A model generated the notes under the pieces. The model was given only the letters and a program-made list of their open reading frames with translations. It was not told the DNA's origin and searched no databases. Both the position numbers and the translations under genes were made by a program. 60,142 nucleotides of DNA from contig JAJDEV010000078.1 of NCBI GenBank assembly GCA_029259605.1, positions 1-60,142 of the forward strand, given 5' to 3'. This DNA is from Planctomycetota bacterium. GTDB lineage: Bacteria; Planctomycetota; UBA1135; GCA-002686595. Below, piece by piece: positions 53,331 through 60,142 of the stretch. How positions within the stretch are numbered: the first letter of the stretch is position 1; each line of letters starts with the position of its first letter.

Positions 53331-53987
53331 ATGAGCACCATCCGAATACCGTCCCCCATGCCCTGGGAGGTGCGACTACCCTCCGTGACGCGGTACCTCG
53401 GCAAAGAGTACGTGGACGCCTTCTTCCATGACGGAAGTCTCCGGCTCTCCTCATTCGAGGCGTTCCGGCAGCACGCGGACGAGAATCAAGGTGACGGGAG
53501 AGAGGGCCTTCCGCAAGTCGAGTCTGAGTCCCCGAATTCAAAGGGGGTCTTCCTCGGCGTAGTCGGGCAGGAGTGTTACATCCTCTGTGGCACGGTCATT
53601 GAAGATCGGACGCTTGAGGCGAGCTTTCACTCCGAGCACGGATTCCGGATCCTCGACACCATCGCGTTCGCTCGGTGCGTAGCTCAGTGTGTTCCCGGTT
53701 TCGTCGGCGGGATGGAAGGCCCCTGCATGTACAGGGCGAACACTGCGATGCAAGCCGTGAGCCATGAACCATTCCGACCCCCGGGACCGCGGGATCATCC
53801 CGAGGAGTTCGGAGCGCGCTTGCACGCTCAACAGTCAGACCTCGCCATGAGTGGCCTGTTCATCAAGTCGCTCCAGTACGCTCACCAAGGCGAGTACAGG
53901 TTGCTGTGGTTCGCCAATGGCGCATCCAAGGAACCCCTCGACATCAAGTGCCCCGACGCGCTGCGACACTGCAAACGGTTGACTTGA
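53331..53987 (+). CDS. Hypothetical protein, DUF2971-like character
   Basis: 218 residues from ATG 53331. It begins with TRYLGKEYVDAFFHDGSLRLSSFEAFRQHADENQGDGREG, reminiscent of the opening of DUF2971-type proteins from accessory DNA. It ends with IKSLQYAHQGEYRLLWFANG ... LDIKCPDALRHCKRL, similar to their closing region (YA-QGEYR---). There are no membrane segments. Family placement is tentative and the function unknown. It sits alone before the insertion sequence. Confidence 0.6.
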   Translation: MSTIRIPSPMPWEVRLPSVTRYLGKEYVDAFFHDGSLRLSSFEAFRQHADENQGDGREGLPQVESESPNSKGVFLGVVGQECYILCGTVIEDRTLEASFHSEHGFRILDTIAFARCVAQCVPGFVGGMEGPCMYRANTAMQAVSHEPFRPPGPRDHPEEFGARLHAQQSDLAMSGLFIKSLQYAHQGEYRLLWFANGASKEPLDIKCPDALRHCKRLT

Positions 53988-54012
53988 TCTCGGTGCGAGC
54001 TGCAACCCCGAA

Positions 54013-55416
54013 CTAGCAGGCTGTGGTGAAACTCGCCTCCGTGCTTGAACGGCGTGAGTCGATTCAAATAGGGTGAATCTCGAAGCCAGGAGGTGGATCA
54101 GATGGCGATCGGGAAGCGAGGGAAGACGCAGCAAGAGGAGCTCTGGATCCCGTCGTTGGATCTGGTGAAGTCGCCGGGCCACCCGTTCTACCAGCGGGTG
54201 AACAAGCTCTTGGCCGAGGCGAACTTCGACGAGTTCGTGGAGCAGGCGTGCGCGAAGTTCTACGCGGGCAACGTCGGCCGACCCGGACTCGCGCCGGGCG
54301 TGTACGTGCGGATGCTCTTGGTGGGCTACTTCGAAGGCATCGGGTCGGAGCGCGGGATTGCGTGGCGCTGCGCGGACTCGCTGGCGCTGCGCAGCTTTCT
54401 CGGCCTGACGCTGTCCGACAAGACTCCCGACCACTCGACGGTGTCGCGCACGCGACGCTTGATCGACCTTGAGACGCACGTGGAGATCTTCTCCTTCGTG
54501 CTGAAGCCTGGTGCGGCGAGACACCGGGGAGGGCTACGACGACTTCCTGACGGAGCTCGCGAAGGCCTCTGGGATCGAGACGCCGACGCGTGCGGATCTG
54601 GCGCGAATCGACCGCAAACGTGCGAGAAAGGGCTCGAACGACGACTGGCACAATCCGCACGATCCCGACGCGCAGATCACGAAGCTGAAGGACGGACGCA
54701 CGCACCTCGCGCACAAGGCGGAGCACGCGGTGGATATGGAGAGCGGCGCGATCATGGCCGCGACGATCCAGCCGGGAGCCGCGGGTGACACGACGACGAT
54801 CCACGAAACGATGAAGCCCACGGTCGAGAGCGTGGCGACGCTGCGGCGCGATCCCGAGCTGAAGCTGGAAGGCGCGCTCTCCGAGTGGGTGATGGACAAG
54901 GGCTACCACAGCAACGAAGTCGTCGTGGCGATCGAAAGCGTCGGGAAGCGCAGCTACATCGCGGAACCGAATCGCGGCCGTCGGAGATGGCGCGGCGATG
55001 AAGACACCAAGCAAGCTGTGTACGCGAACCGCCGACGGATCAGGGGCAACCGCGGCAAGCGACTGATGCGCCGCCGAGGGGAGATGCTCGAACGACCTTT
55101 CGCGCACTGCATGGAGAGCGGCGCGATGCGCCGCGTCTTTCTGCGCGGACGCGAGAACATCGAGAAGCGCTACCAGATCCAGGTCGCCGCCTTCAACCTG
55201 GGCATCCTGATGCGATCGATCCTCGGCAAGGGGACCCCGCGGGGCCTCCACGGCCTTGCCGCCGCGGTCTCTTGGCTTCATGCGCTCGTCGAGTCGGTCG
55301 TGCGTGCGCTGAAGTCCTCGTGGCATGGATTTGCCAAAGCGATCGCTTCGATCGCAGCGCGTCTTCGTCGTCAGAGCGGCTGCGTCGGAAACGGCCGTTT
55401 AGCCACGGCCTGCTAG
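54013..55416 (+). mobile_element. Insertion sequence (IS5/IS1182-like), defective
   Basis: The element spans 54017-55412 with terminal inverted repeats CAGGCTGTGGTGAAAC (left) and CAGGCCGTGGCTAAAC (right, reverse complement), 13 of 16 matching. CTAG is present at both outer edges (54013-54016, 55413-55416) as a 4-bp target duplication. It carries one transposase gene that is broken. Length (~1.4 kb) is slightly short because of the internal deletion. Confidence 0.85.
54102..55416 (+). pseudogene. IS5/IS1182-like DDE transposase with internal deletion and frameshift
   Basis: ATG 54102 has AGGAGG 7 bp upstream. The N-terminal part (NKLLAEANFDEFVEQACAKFY ... SLALRSFLGLTLSDKTPDHSTVSRTRRLI) is intact to VEIFSFVLK at about 54510. 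The frame then shifts and resumes at RRDTGEGYDDFLTELAKASG. The segment that should lie between, including the first catalytic Asp region of this family, is missing (about 30-40 codons by comparison with known relatives, estimated from memory). The rest includes TKLKDGRTHLAHKAEHAVDM, VMDKGYHSNEVV and RGRENIEKRYQIQVAAFNLGILMR. The stop TAG is formed by the right CTAG duplication. Inactive. Confidence 0.85.
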
Positions 55417-55762
55417 GTTGGCTTGATTCAGAGGGTTGCTCCCGTCGGCTGGCTTCGAATCCGGCCGTCGCGCGTGGGGCCGAGCGCCATTCGTGGCTTC
55501 GGGCAGACCTGGACGTCGTTTCTCGGCCTCGAGTTCGGTCGCGGAGCGCGGCTCTACGTGGCGCGGCGGTAGCTCCTGAGGAGTCCGCCGAGTCTCGCGT
55601 CGCAGACGATGTCGGCTTGGCCGTCGACGCCGTCGCGCTTGATGGGTTCGTTGAGACGTGTAGTGGTTCAGCGACCCTCCGGATGCGGGGAGACGCGATG
55701 ACCGCTGCTGCGGGTGGTCCCCGACCCCGCGCGCGGATTCGGTGGACCTGCGTGCCGTGGCG
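55417..55762. other. Gene-free stretch after the insertion sequence
   Basis: About 350 bp with no ORF that has a start, ribosome site or recognisable product, and no clear repeat. Possibly degraded island sequence. Confidence 0.5.
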
Positions 55763-56371
55763 CTAGTTCGTTTCGCTGTTGAACTCGAGTCCGCGTTTGC
55801 GCCACAGATCGATGGCTTCGTCCGCGCGCTCGCGAACCATGCGGATCGGATCGGCCTGCAATGCGCGCAGGACCGACACGTCGTCGGCTTCGCCGATGCG
55901 GCCGAGCGCGAAGGCGACCCACGCCCTGACCCATTCGTCTTGGTCGGTGCTCGCCTCGCGCAGGGCGGCGCGCACGCGCGGCTCCGGAAAGAACATGAGC
56001 CAATGGGCGGCGACGCTACGCCGATGCGCATCGGCGGTCCGCAAACTGTGCAGGAACGGATCGGCGCTCCCCATCTTCTTCAGTCGGTTTGCGGCCGCGG
56101 TGTGCACTTCCATTCGGTTGCTGCCGAGCAACTCTTCGAGCCTGCTGACGGGCAGATCGGCGGGAAGGATCTCCTCGTCGCGTTCGCCGAAGGCCAGGCT
56201 CCGGACCATCCACACGAGTGCGGATTCCGTCGGATCCGCAGTCGCGACGTAGACGGCGATCGCGACGACGAATGCACCCGCGAAGACGAGAACGCCGCCG
56301 CAGGAGAAGCAACCCGCGTTCGACCGCTTTGCCCGCGCCCCGCGTTCGTGTCTGTCATCGCGTGCCCCCAC
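55763..56371 (-). CDS. Membrane-anchored HEAT-repeat protein
   Basis: 202 residues if started at GTG 56371 (start uncertain; no good ATG). A transmembrane segment (GGVLVFAGAFVVAIAVYVA) is followed by helical repeats of HEAT type: SNRMEVHTAAANRLKKMG, AHRRSVAAHWLMFFPEPRVRAALREAS, EWVRAWVAFALGRIGEADDVSVLRALQADPIRMVRERADEAI. HEAT repeats mediate protein contacts. The protein at 59260-59859 has the same plan and similar repeats. It is the last gene before the attR-like repeat. Confidence 0.65.
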   Translation of the reverse strand: MGARDDRHERGARAKRSNAGCFSCGGVLVFAGAFVVAIAVYVATADPTESALVWMVRSLAFGERDEEILPADLPVSRLEELLGSNRMEVHTAAANRLKKMGSADPFLHSLRTADAHRRSVAAHWLMFFPEPRVRAALREASTDQDEWVRAWVAFALGRIGEADDVSVLRALQADPIRMVRERADEAIDLWRKRGLEFNSETN

Positions 56372-56420
56372 GGACCGAAGCGTATGCGCGCAGCACCGAG
56401 TGCGCGACTCACTTCGGGCT

Positions 56421-56488
56421 CGAGTCCCTTCGCCCGCTCCATGGCGTGCACGGAGCACCGCCTGCTGGGGGGAGCAGGGAGTGTGCCT
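56421..56488 (+). repeat. attR-like direct repeat of the tRNA-Gly 3' end
   Basis: It starts with an exact copy of the final 21 bp of tRNA-Gly including CCA. A further 47 bp resemble the sequence after the tRNA. It marks the right edge of the proposed island (50871-56420). Confidence 0.7.
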
Positions 56489-56520
56489 ACGTGGCGCGCA
56501 CGAAGTTGCGTCCGCCTCGA

Positions 56521-56934
56521 CTAGCTCTTCACGAGGTATCCAAGGACCACGGACGCAGTCCCACCCGCGGACACCGTTGTCCCCGCCTTCGCGACGAGTC
56601 CGGCCGGGACATCGTGAGTCGTTTGTGCGTTGGACGTGAGGGAACCGAACCACATCGGGGTGCCGTCGAACACCACGCTCACATCCGTACCACTCGACGA
56701 TGTCCTTCCGAGACCCGTCACGACCAGGAGTCGCCCGCCCGGGACGACGTAGGGGCTACTCTCCGGAATCACGACGGCGGTGTGCGGATCGGGAACTCCG
56801 ACGACTCTCACGTCGGTCGGGAATGTCAGTTGGGCGACCTTCTGAAGCTGTGGAGAAGAGCTGCCGGCGAAGAACGCAAGGGCGAGGATGCCAGCGCCGA
56901 GGAGAGCCGACGGACCGTGAAGGTTGAGCTGCAT
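56521..56934 (-). CDS. Small secreted protein of unknown function
   Basis: 137 residues from ATG 56934 with GGAG 8 bp upstream. Signal-like start MQLNLHGPSALLGAGILALAFFAGSSS. The mature part is beta-rich (VRVVGVPDPHTAVVIPESSPYVVPGGRLLVVTGLG, DVSVVFDGTPMW, TVSAGGTASVVLGYLV). No family recognised; similar to small exported proteins common in this type of genome. It lies just outside the right repeat. Confidence 0.65.
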   Translation of the reverse strand: MQLNLHGPSALLGAGILALAFFAGSSSPQLQKVAQLTFPTDVRVVGVPDPHTAVVIPESSPYVVPGGRLLVVTGLGRTSSSGTDVSVVFDGTPMWFGSLTSNAQTTHDVPAGLVAKAGTTVSAGGTASVVLGYLVKS

Positions 56935-57127
56935 GTGCTGCACTCCAAATCGTCTTGGGTCAGATGCGAGGGACCGCAGAACCAGAACGGACATCGCACG
57001 CCGAGTGAGGGGCCGATGCAAGAACGAGCACGCAAGGTAGGGAGATCGAGCGCCCCGTCGCCTCTCCGCCTTTGCTCTAAGGGTGCACAGCTTCTTCGGA
57101 GTCGCAGGCGCGGCGTCCCGCGCGCGC

Positions 57128-58636
57128 TCAGTGCAGCGTGACCGCCACGCGTCGGCTGAATGCGCCGACGCCCTGTCCCGCCGAGATCGCGACCGACTGG
57201 AAGTACGCCGTCAGGCCCACGAGCGACGACATGACCGGGATCGCGAACGAGTCGGTCGCCGGCACGATGCCGTTGCCGACAATCTGGAGCCCGCCCGGTG
57301 CGATCAGGATCGCGCCGAAGTTCTTGTACTTCCGCTCGCCCGTGCCGAACGACACAGCGAGCGCGTAGACCTGCCCAGGCGACCCTTCGGTCCACAGATC
57401 GATCGACGTCCCGAGCGCGCCGTCGCCGGTCAGTGTCAGGGACGTCGGGTTCCACTCGTCCCAGCCGACGTCGACGCGCGCGACCTTGTCCGCGTCGCCG
57501 TCGAGCACGCGCGGGTCTTCGTCGCCGTCGACCCCGCCGAACTCGGACAGCGGCGTCCCGGCATCGATCAGTGGCGAAGAGGCGGTCAGGTGCCGGCTCC
57601 CATCGAGCAACGGATCGGTGACAACCATCCCCGCGCCCCAGTTCACCGCGCCGCTGCCTGCGATGCCCGGAAGCCCGAGCTCGACGTCCGAGTACGAGAT
57701 GTTCAAGACGCCCTTGGAAACGAAGATCTCCTGCCCGGAGGTTGCCGAGTCGTTCCAGAAGACGTTGTTGACGACGGTCGTGACGCAGCTGTTCAGGTGC
57801 AGCGCGCCGCCTTCGCCGGGGATCACGTTGCCGGGCGGCAAGAAGGGGCTCTCCCCATCCCAGGAACGGTTGTCTACGAACGTGTTGCCGCGCAACCTCA
57901 GCGTCGAGTTGATCGCGTAGATCGCTCCGCCACGGTTGCTAAACGTGTCGAAGCTCCAGTTGCTATCGAACAGGTTGCTGACGAGTTCGACTGTCGACCC
58001 CGTGATGTACAACGCTCCGCCGTACCCCCCGCCGGAGTCCTCGAACGCCCAGTTGCGGAAGAAGACATTGCCTTCGATCTTCGGCGTGGACGCGGAGATG
58101 TACATCGCGCCCCCCTTCCCCGAGGTCGGTTGGGCGTCGTTGTCGTTGAACGTGTTGAACAGGATGGTCGGGCTGGACCCGTTGAACATGTAGAGCCCCG
58201 CGCCCGACCCGGCCTTGTGGTTGCGAATGATGTTGTTCGCGATGGTGGGTGAGGTGCCGCTGCAACGGATGCCGTTGTTGGCGGGCGTGCAACTGCCCAG
58301 CACCGTGAACCCGTCGAACACCGCAGTCGGTCCCTCGCCGTTGATGAAGAGGATGCCGCCCGTCGTCGTGACGTCGGGTCCCGCGAGGCTGACGACGCGA
58401 ACGTTCTTGCCGTTGTAGTTGACGCAGCCGTACGAACCGGCGGCGACCAGAATCTCGTCGCCCGAGACGGACGCGTCGATTGCGTCCTGAACGTCGCAGA
58501 ACGGATCGAGCTGAGTGCCAGTCCCGCCGGGGCAGTTGTCGTCGTCCACGAACCATATGGTCTGCGCGGAGACGCCGCTGGAGAGCGAGACGCCGACAAG
58601 GACGACAGATGCGAGCGAGCGAAGCGAGGGGTTCAT
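57128..58636 (-). CDS. Secreted right-handed parallel beta-helix protein
   Basis: 502 residues from ATG 58636, signal peptide ending SGVSAQ. The opening WFVDDDNCPGGTGTQLDPFCDVQDAIDASVSGDEILVAAGSYG starts a beta-helix of the pectate-lyase-like type. Rungs such as GTSPTIANNIIRNH, GSSPTILFNTFNDND, ASTPKIEGNVFFRN and GSTVELVSNLFDSN follow. No catalytic motif is clear. The last ~110 residues (TSLTLTGDGALGTSIDLWTEGSPGQVYALAVSFG ... VAVTLH) form a separate beta domain. Unlike the three proteases with only the first rungs of such a helix, this one is complete. Confidence 0.85.
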   Translation of the reverse strand: MNPSLRSLASVVLVGVSLSSGVSAQTIWFVDDDNCPGGTGTQLDPFCDVQDAIDASVSGDEILVAAGSYGCVNYNGKNVRVVSLAGPDVTTTGGILFINGEGPTAVFDGFTVLGSCTPANNGIRCSGTSPTIANNIIRNHKAGSGAGLYMFNGSSPTILFNTFNDNDAQPTSGKGGAMYISASTPKIEGNVFFRNWAFEDSGGGYGGALYITGSTVELVSNLFDSNWSFDTFSNRGGAIYAINSTLRLRGNTFVDNRSWDGESPFLPPGNVIPGEGGALHLNSCVTTVVNNVFWNDSATSGQEIFVSKGVLNISYSDVELGLPGIAGSGAVNWGAGMVVTDPLLDGSRHLTASSPLIDAGTPLSEFGGVDGDEDPRVLDGDADKVARVDVGWDEWNPTSLTLTGDGALGTSIDLWTEGSPGQVYALAVSFGTGERKYKNFGAILIAPGGLQIVGNGIVPATDSFAIPVMSSLVGLTAYFQSVAISAGQGVGAFSRRVAVTLH

Positions 58637-58935
58637 GGGGCTCCCGTGATCGAGTGATTCCAATGCGCCGCCGCCAGGTTACACCCGTTGCTCCCAATAG
58701 GGGCCTCGCCGGTTGCATCTATGCCCGTGCTCGCCCAGCGGCCATCCGCAGCGCCGTGACGCGAACCAAGGGACGCTTTGAAGTCATCACCCGAACCCGA
58801 GGCCGCGTGTCGTGAGGGCCGCCGAAACCGGAAAGGGTTTACGGTGCAGCACAGTGTCACAAAAAGTATCGTACCTGCATCGGCAACCCTCGCCCTGGTA
58901 GGGAGATCATCTGTGCCAAGGATCGAGATAACTGC
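58637..58935. other. Intergenic stretch before the Cys-rich ORF
   Basis: About 300 bp. From 58816 the frame of the Cys-rich ORF is already open and has protein-like character (KKYRTCIGNPRPGREIICAK), without an ATG or GTG. Nothing else is recognised. Confidence 0.4.
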
Positions 58936-59235
58936 ATGTTGGAGGTAGCTAAGGGGCTCGGGGTCGAGTCGCAAGAACCGGACGACGACTGGTGCGACGA
59001 GAACTATACTGCGGGTGAATCCTATGGGATCTGGAACGCCCGATGCGTTTGTAAGCTCGGCGGCTCGTCAAGATGGTCCAACTACGTTCGAGGATGCCTA
59101 GCGGCCGCGAGGGATGGAGGAATGCAGTCTTCGCACCTGGCGCACCAGGTATGCTGGGGTGCAGCCGACGCGCAATTCCGCCCCCCCCTCATCCTCGCTT
59201 GGCTGGCCTTTAGGTGTGCAGAAGTCGTCTTCTAG
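58936..59235 (+). CDS. Cys-rich ORF, possibly the tail of a lost larger protein
   Basis: 99 residues from ATG 58936: GLGVESQEPDDDWCDENYTA, GIWNARCVCKLGGSSRWSNY, RGCLAAARDGG, HQVCWGAADAQ. The same frame is open back to 58816 and adds QCHKKYRTCIGNPRPGREI and further Cys residues, giving about nine in all. Such Cys-rich, start-less tails resemble orphan C-terminal domains of RHS-like or other large proteins, but I recognise no family. A HEAT-repeat gene begins 24 bp downstream. Could be decayed. Confidence 0.35.
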   Translation: MLEVAKGLGVESQEPDDDWCDENYTAGESYGIWNARCVCKLGGSSRWSNYVRGCLAAARDGGMQSSHLAHQVCWGAADAQFRPPLILAWLAFRCAEVVF

Positions 59236-59259
59236 GGGAGCCTTAGGGCTCGCGTCTCA

Positions 59260-59859
59260 ATGGACAACCGCGCCGCCACTTCGTCGAGTTATCGCGCGTC
59301 GACGCTCTCCGCGTGCTCGCTAGTCGTTCTTGTGCCGCTGGCGCTTGGGGTCTTGCTGACGTTGGGCGCGCTCTTTGGAGATCCAACGTCAAGTCGCTTG
59401 GCGTTTAGCTATCGATTCTGGATTGTTGGAGAGTCACCAAACGATATGATCTCGCCGAGCTTGGGTGTGCAAGAGCTCCGTGAGCTGATGCGAAGTGAGA
59501 ATATCTACATCAGCGATGCCGCGGCGGTTGCGCTCGCCGATAGAGGCCTTCAGGAGCCGCTGCTGGACGCACTCAGGAACGGTGAATCTGCCTCCGAGAG
59601 GGCGACGGCCGCTACGTTCATTCGCCGGTTGGACGGGCCCGTCGTCCGCCAGGCGCTTGCGGATGCACTCAGGGACGAGCGGCCGCTCGTCCGAGCACGG
59701 GCGGCGGGTTCCTTGGAGGCGATCGGGACTGAGTCGGAGCTCGTCGCATTGCGACTTGCCCTGGAGAGCGCGACGCCGTTCGAGGACCATAGGGTTCAGC
59801 GGGCCCTGTTGGCCGTCGAAGCTCGGGTGGCGCAGAGGGCGGGGCGCGAGAGCAACTAG
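59260..59859 (+). CDS. Membrane-anchored HEAT-repeat protein (paralogue of 55763-56371)
   Basis: 199 residues from ATG 59260. One N-terminal transmembrane helix (SLVVLVPLALGVLLTLGALFG) is followed by HEAT-like repeats: GVQELRELMRSENIYISDAAAVALADRG, EPLLDALRNGESASERATAATFIRRL, PVVRQALADALRDERPLVRARAAGSLEAIG. It shares length and layout with the HEAT protein inside the island. Codon use is less GC-biased than in the first 50 kb, suggesting separate origin. Function unknown. Confidence 0.7.
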   Translation: MDNRAATSSSYRASTLSACSLVVLVPLALGVLLTLGALFGDPTSSRLAFSYRFWIVGESPNDMISPSLGVQELRELMRSENIYISDAAAVALADRGLQEPLLDALRNGESASERATAATFIRRLDGPVVRQALADALRDERPLVRARAAGSLEAIGTESELVALRLALESATPFEDHRVQRALLAVEARVAQRAGRESN

Positions 59860-60022
59860 CTACTTAGATTCTTGCGTTTCAGGGCTTCGGGCGTCGACTC
59901 GACCCGGAGAGCGGCGTTGGTGCACGTGTGCCGCGCAATAAAACCCCTTCCGGTTTCCGAGGCCCGAGCACGTCGCGACACGCCGCCTCTCACACTCTGC
60001 GAGAGCAGGGAGGAGAGCAACA

Positions 60023-60142
60023 ATGGCGGCACCCCACAGGCCCCTCGGAGAGCCAACGCCTTCTGGTCCCCCTTCAAAAGAAAATGATCAGCCCGTAAGC
60101 CTCCCAGGAGGGCGCGAAGAGGGCGGCGAAGCCGCCCGAGGG
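60023..60142 (+). CDS. Start of a gene running off the window
   Basis: ATG 60023 has GGAGGAG about 8 bp upstream, and the frame stays open for 40 codons to the last base. The visible part (MAAPHRPLGEPTPSGPPSKE ...) is Pro/Gly-rich and low-complexity, so no function can be read. Partial at the 3' end. Confidence 0.55.
   Translation, partial: MAAPHRPLGEPTPSGPPSKENDQPVSLPGGREEGGEAARG

Overview
The window looks like chromosome of a high-GC, Gram-negative, Planctomycetota-type bacterium. Supporting signs are two ECF sigma factor / Ser-Thr kinase pairs, a kinase fused to a formylglycine-enzyme domain, many secreted metalloproteases, FG-GAP and beta-helix proteins, a sulfatase-like enzyme, and outer-membrane features (an MlaA lipoprotein and a secretin domain). 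The assignment rests on gene content only; no rRNA is present.

1-11.1 kb carries secreted proteins. Two copies of a pairing recur (a third lies at 47-50.5 kb): a beta-repeat protein ending in VLVLVNLQ beside a secreted HExxH metalloprotease. Between the two copies lies a large RHS (YD-repeat) protein whose C-terminus is a secretin domain instead of a toxin, translationally coupled to a small CFI-box-CTERM protein.

11.1-21.4 kb holds a C45-type Ntn hydrolase, an M61 aminopeptidase, an arylsulfotransferase-like lipoprotein, a membrane glycosyltransferase, a sulfatase-like enzyme with Thr at the nucleophile position, a sulfatase remnant and a PKD lipoprotein. Three copies of a MITE-like element flanked by CTAG occur here; one has split the sulfatase remnant.

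21.7-32.4 kb is signalling: two convergent ECF sigma/kinase pairs, a class II glutamine amidotransferase, and an overlapping operon of ECF sigma factor, putative anti-sigma factor and a beta-lactamase-fold protein lacking its catalytic motif.

32.4-43.6 kb is the most interesting part: an apparent sigma-54 regulon. A near-identical 65-bp sequence (57/65) lies in the middle of two divergent intergenic regions. Each copy is flanked on both sides, at about 110-150 bp, by outward-facing -24/-12 sigma-54 promoters. They would drive a DUF883/holin-like/DUF3618-like/AI-2E operon, a pirin-like gene, a secreted Cys-pair protein, and a six-gene envelope operon (C39-like lipoprotein, small membrane proteins including a 50-aa lmo0937-type protein, DUF3185, DUF2238, and an MlaA-alpha/beta-hydrolase fusion). 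A V4R-type sigma-54 activator gene closes the region.

43.7-50.5 kb has tandem FG-GAP paralogues, the first broken by an in-frame TAA, then the third protease/VLVLVNLQ pair. At 50.8 kb a tRNA-Gly(CCC) starts a probable genomic island: 68 bp from its 3' part recur at 56.4 kb. The interval holds unfamiliar small genes, an LRAT-like NCEHF protein, a broken IS and a HEAT protein, with no integrase. 56.5-60.1 kb has a secreted protein, a beta-helix protein, a Cys-rich ORF, a second HEAT protein and the start of a gene running off the window.
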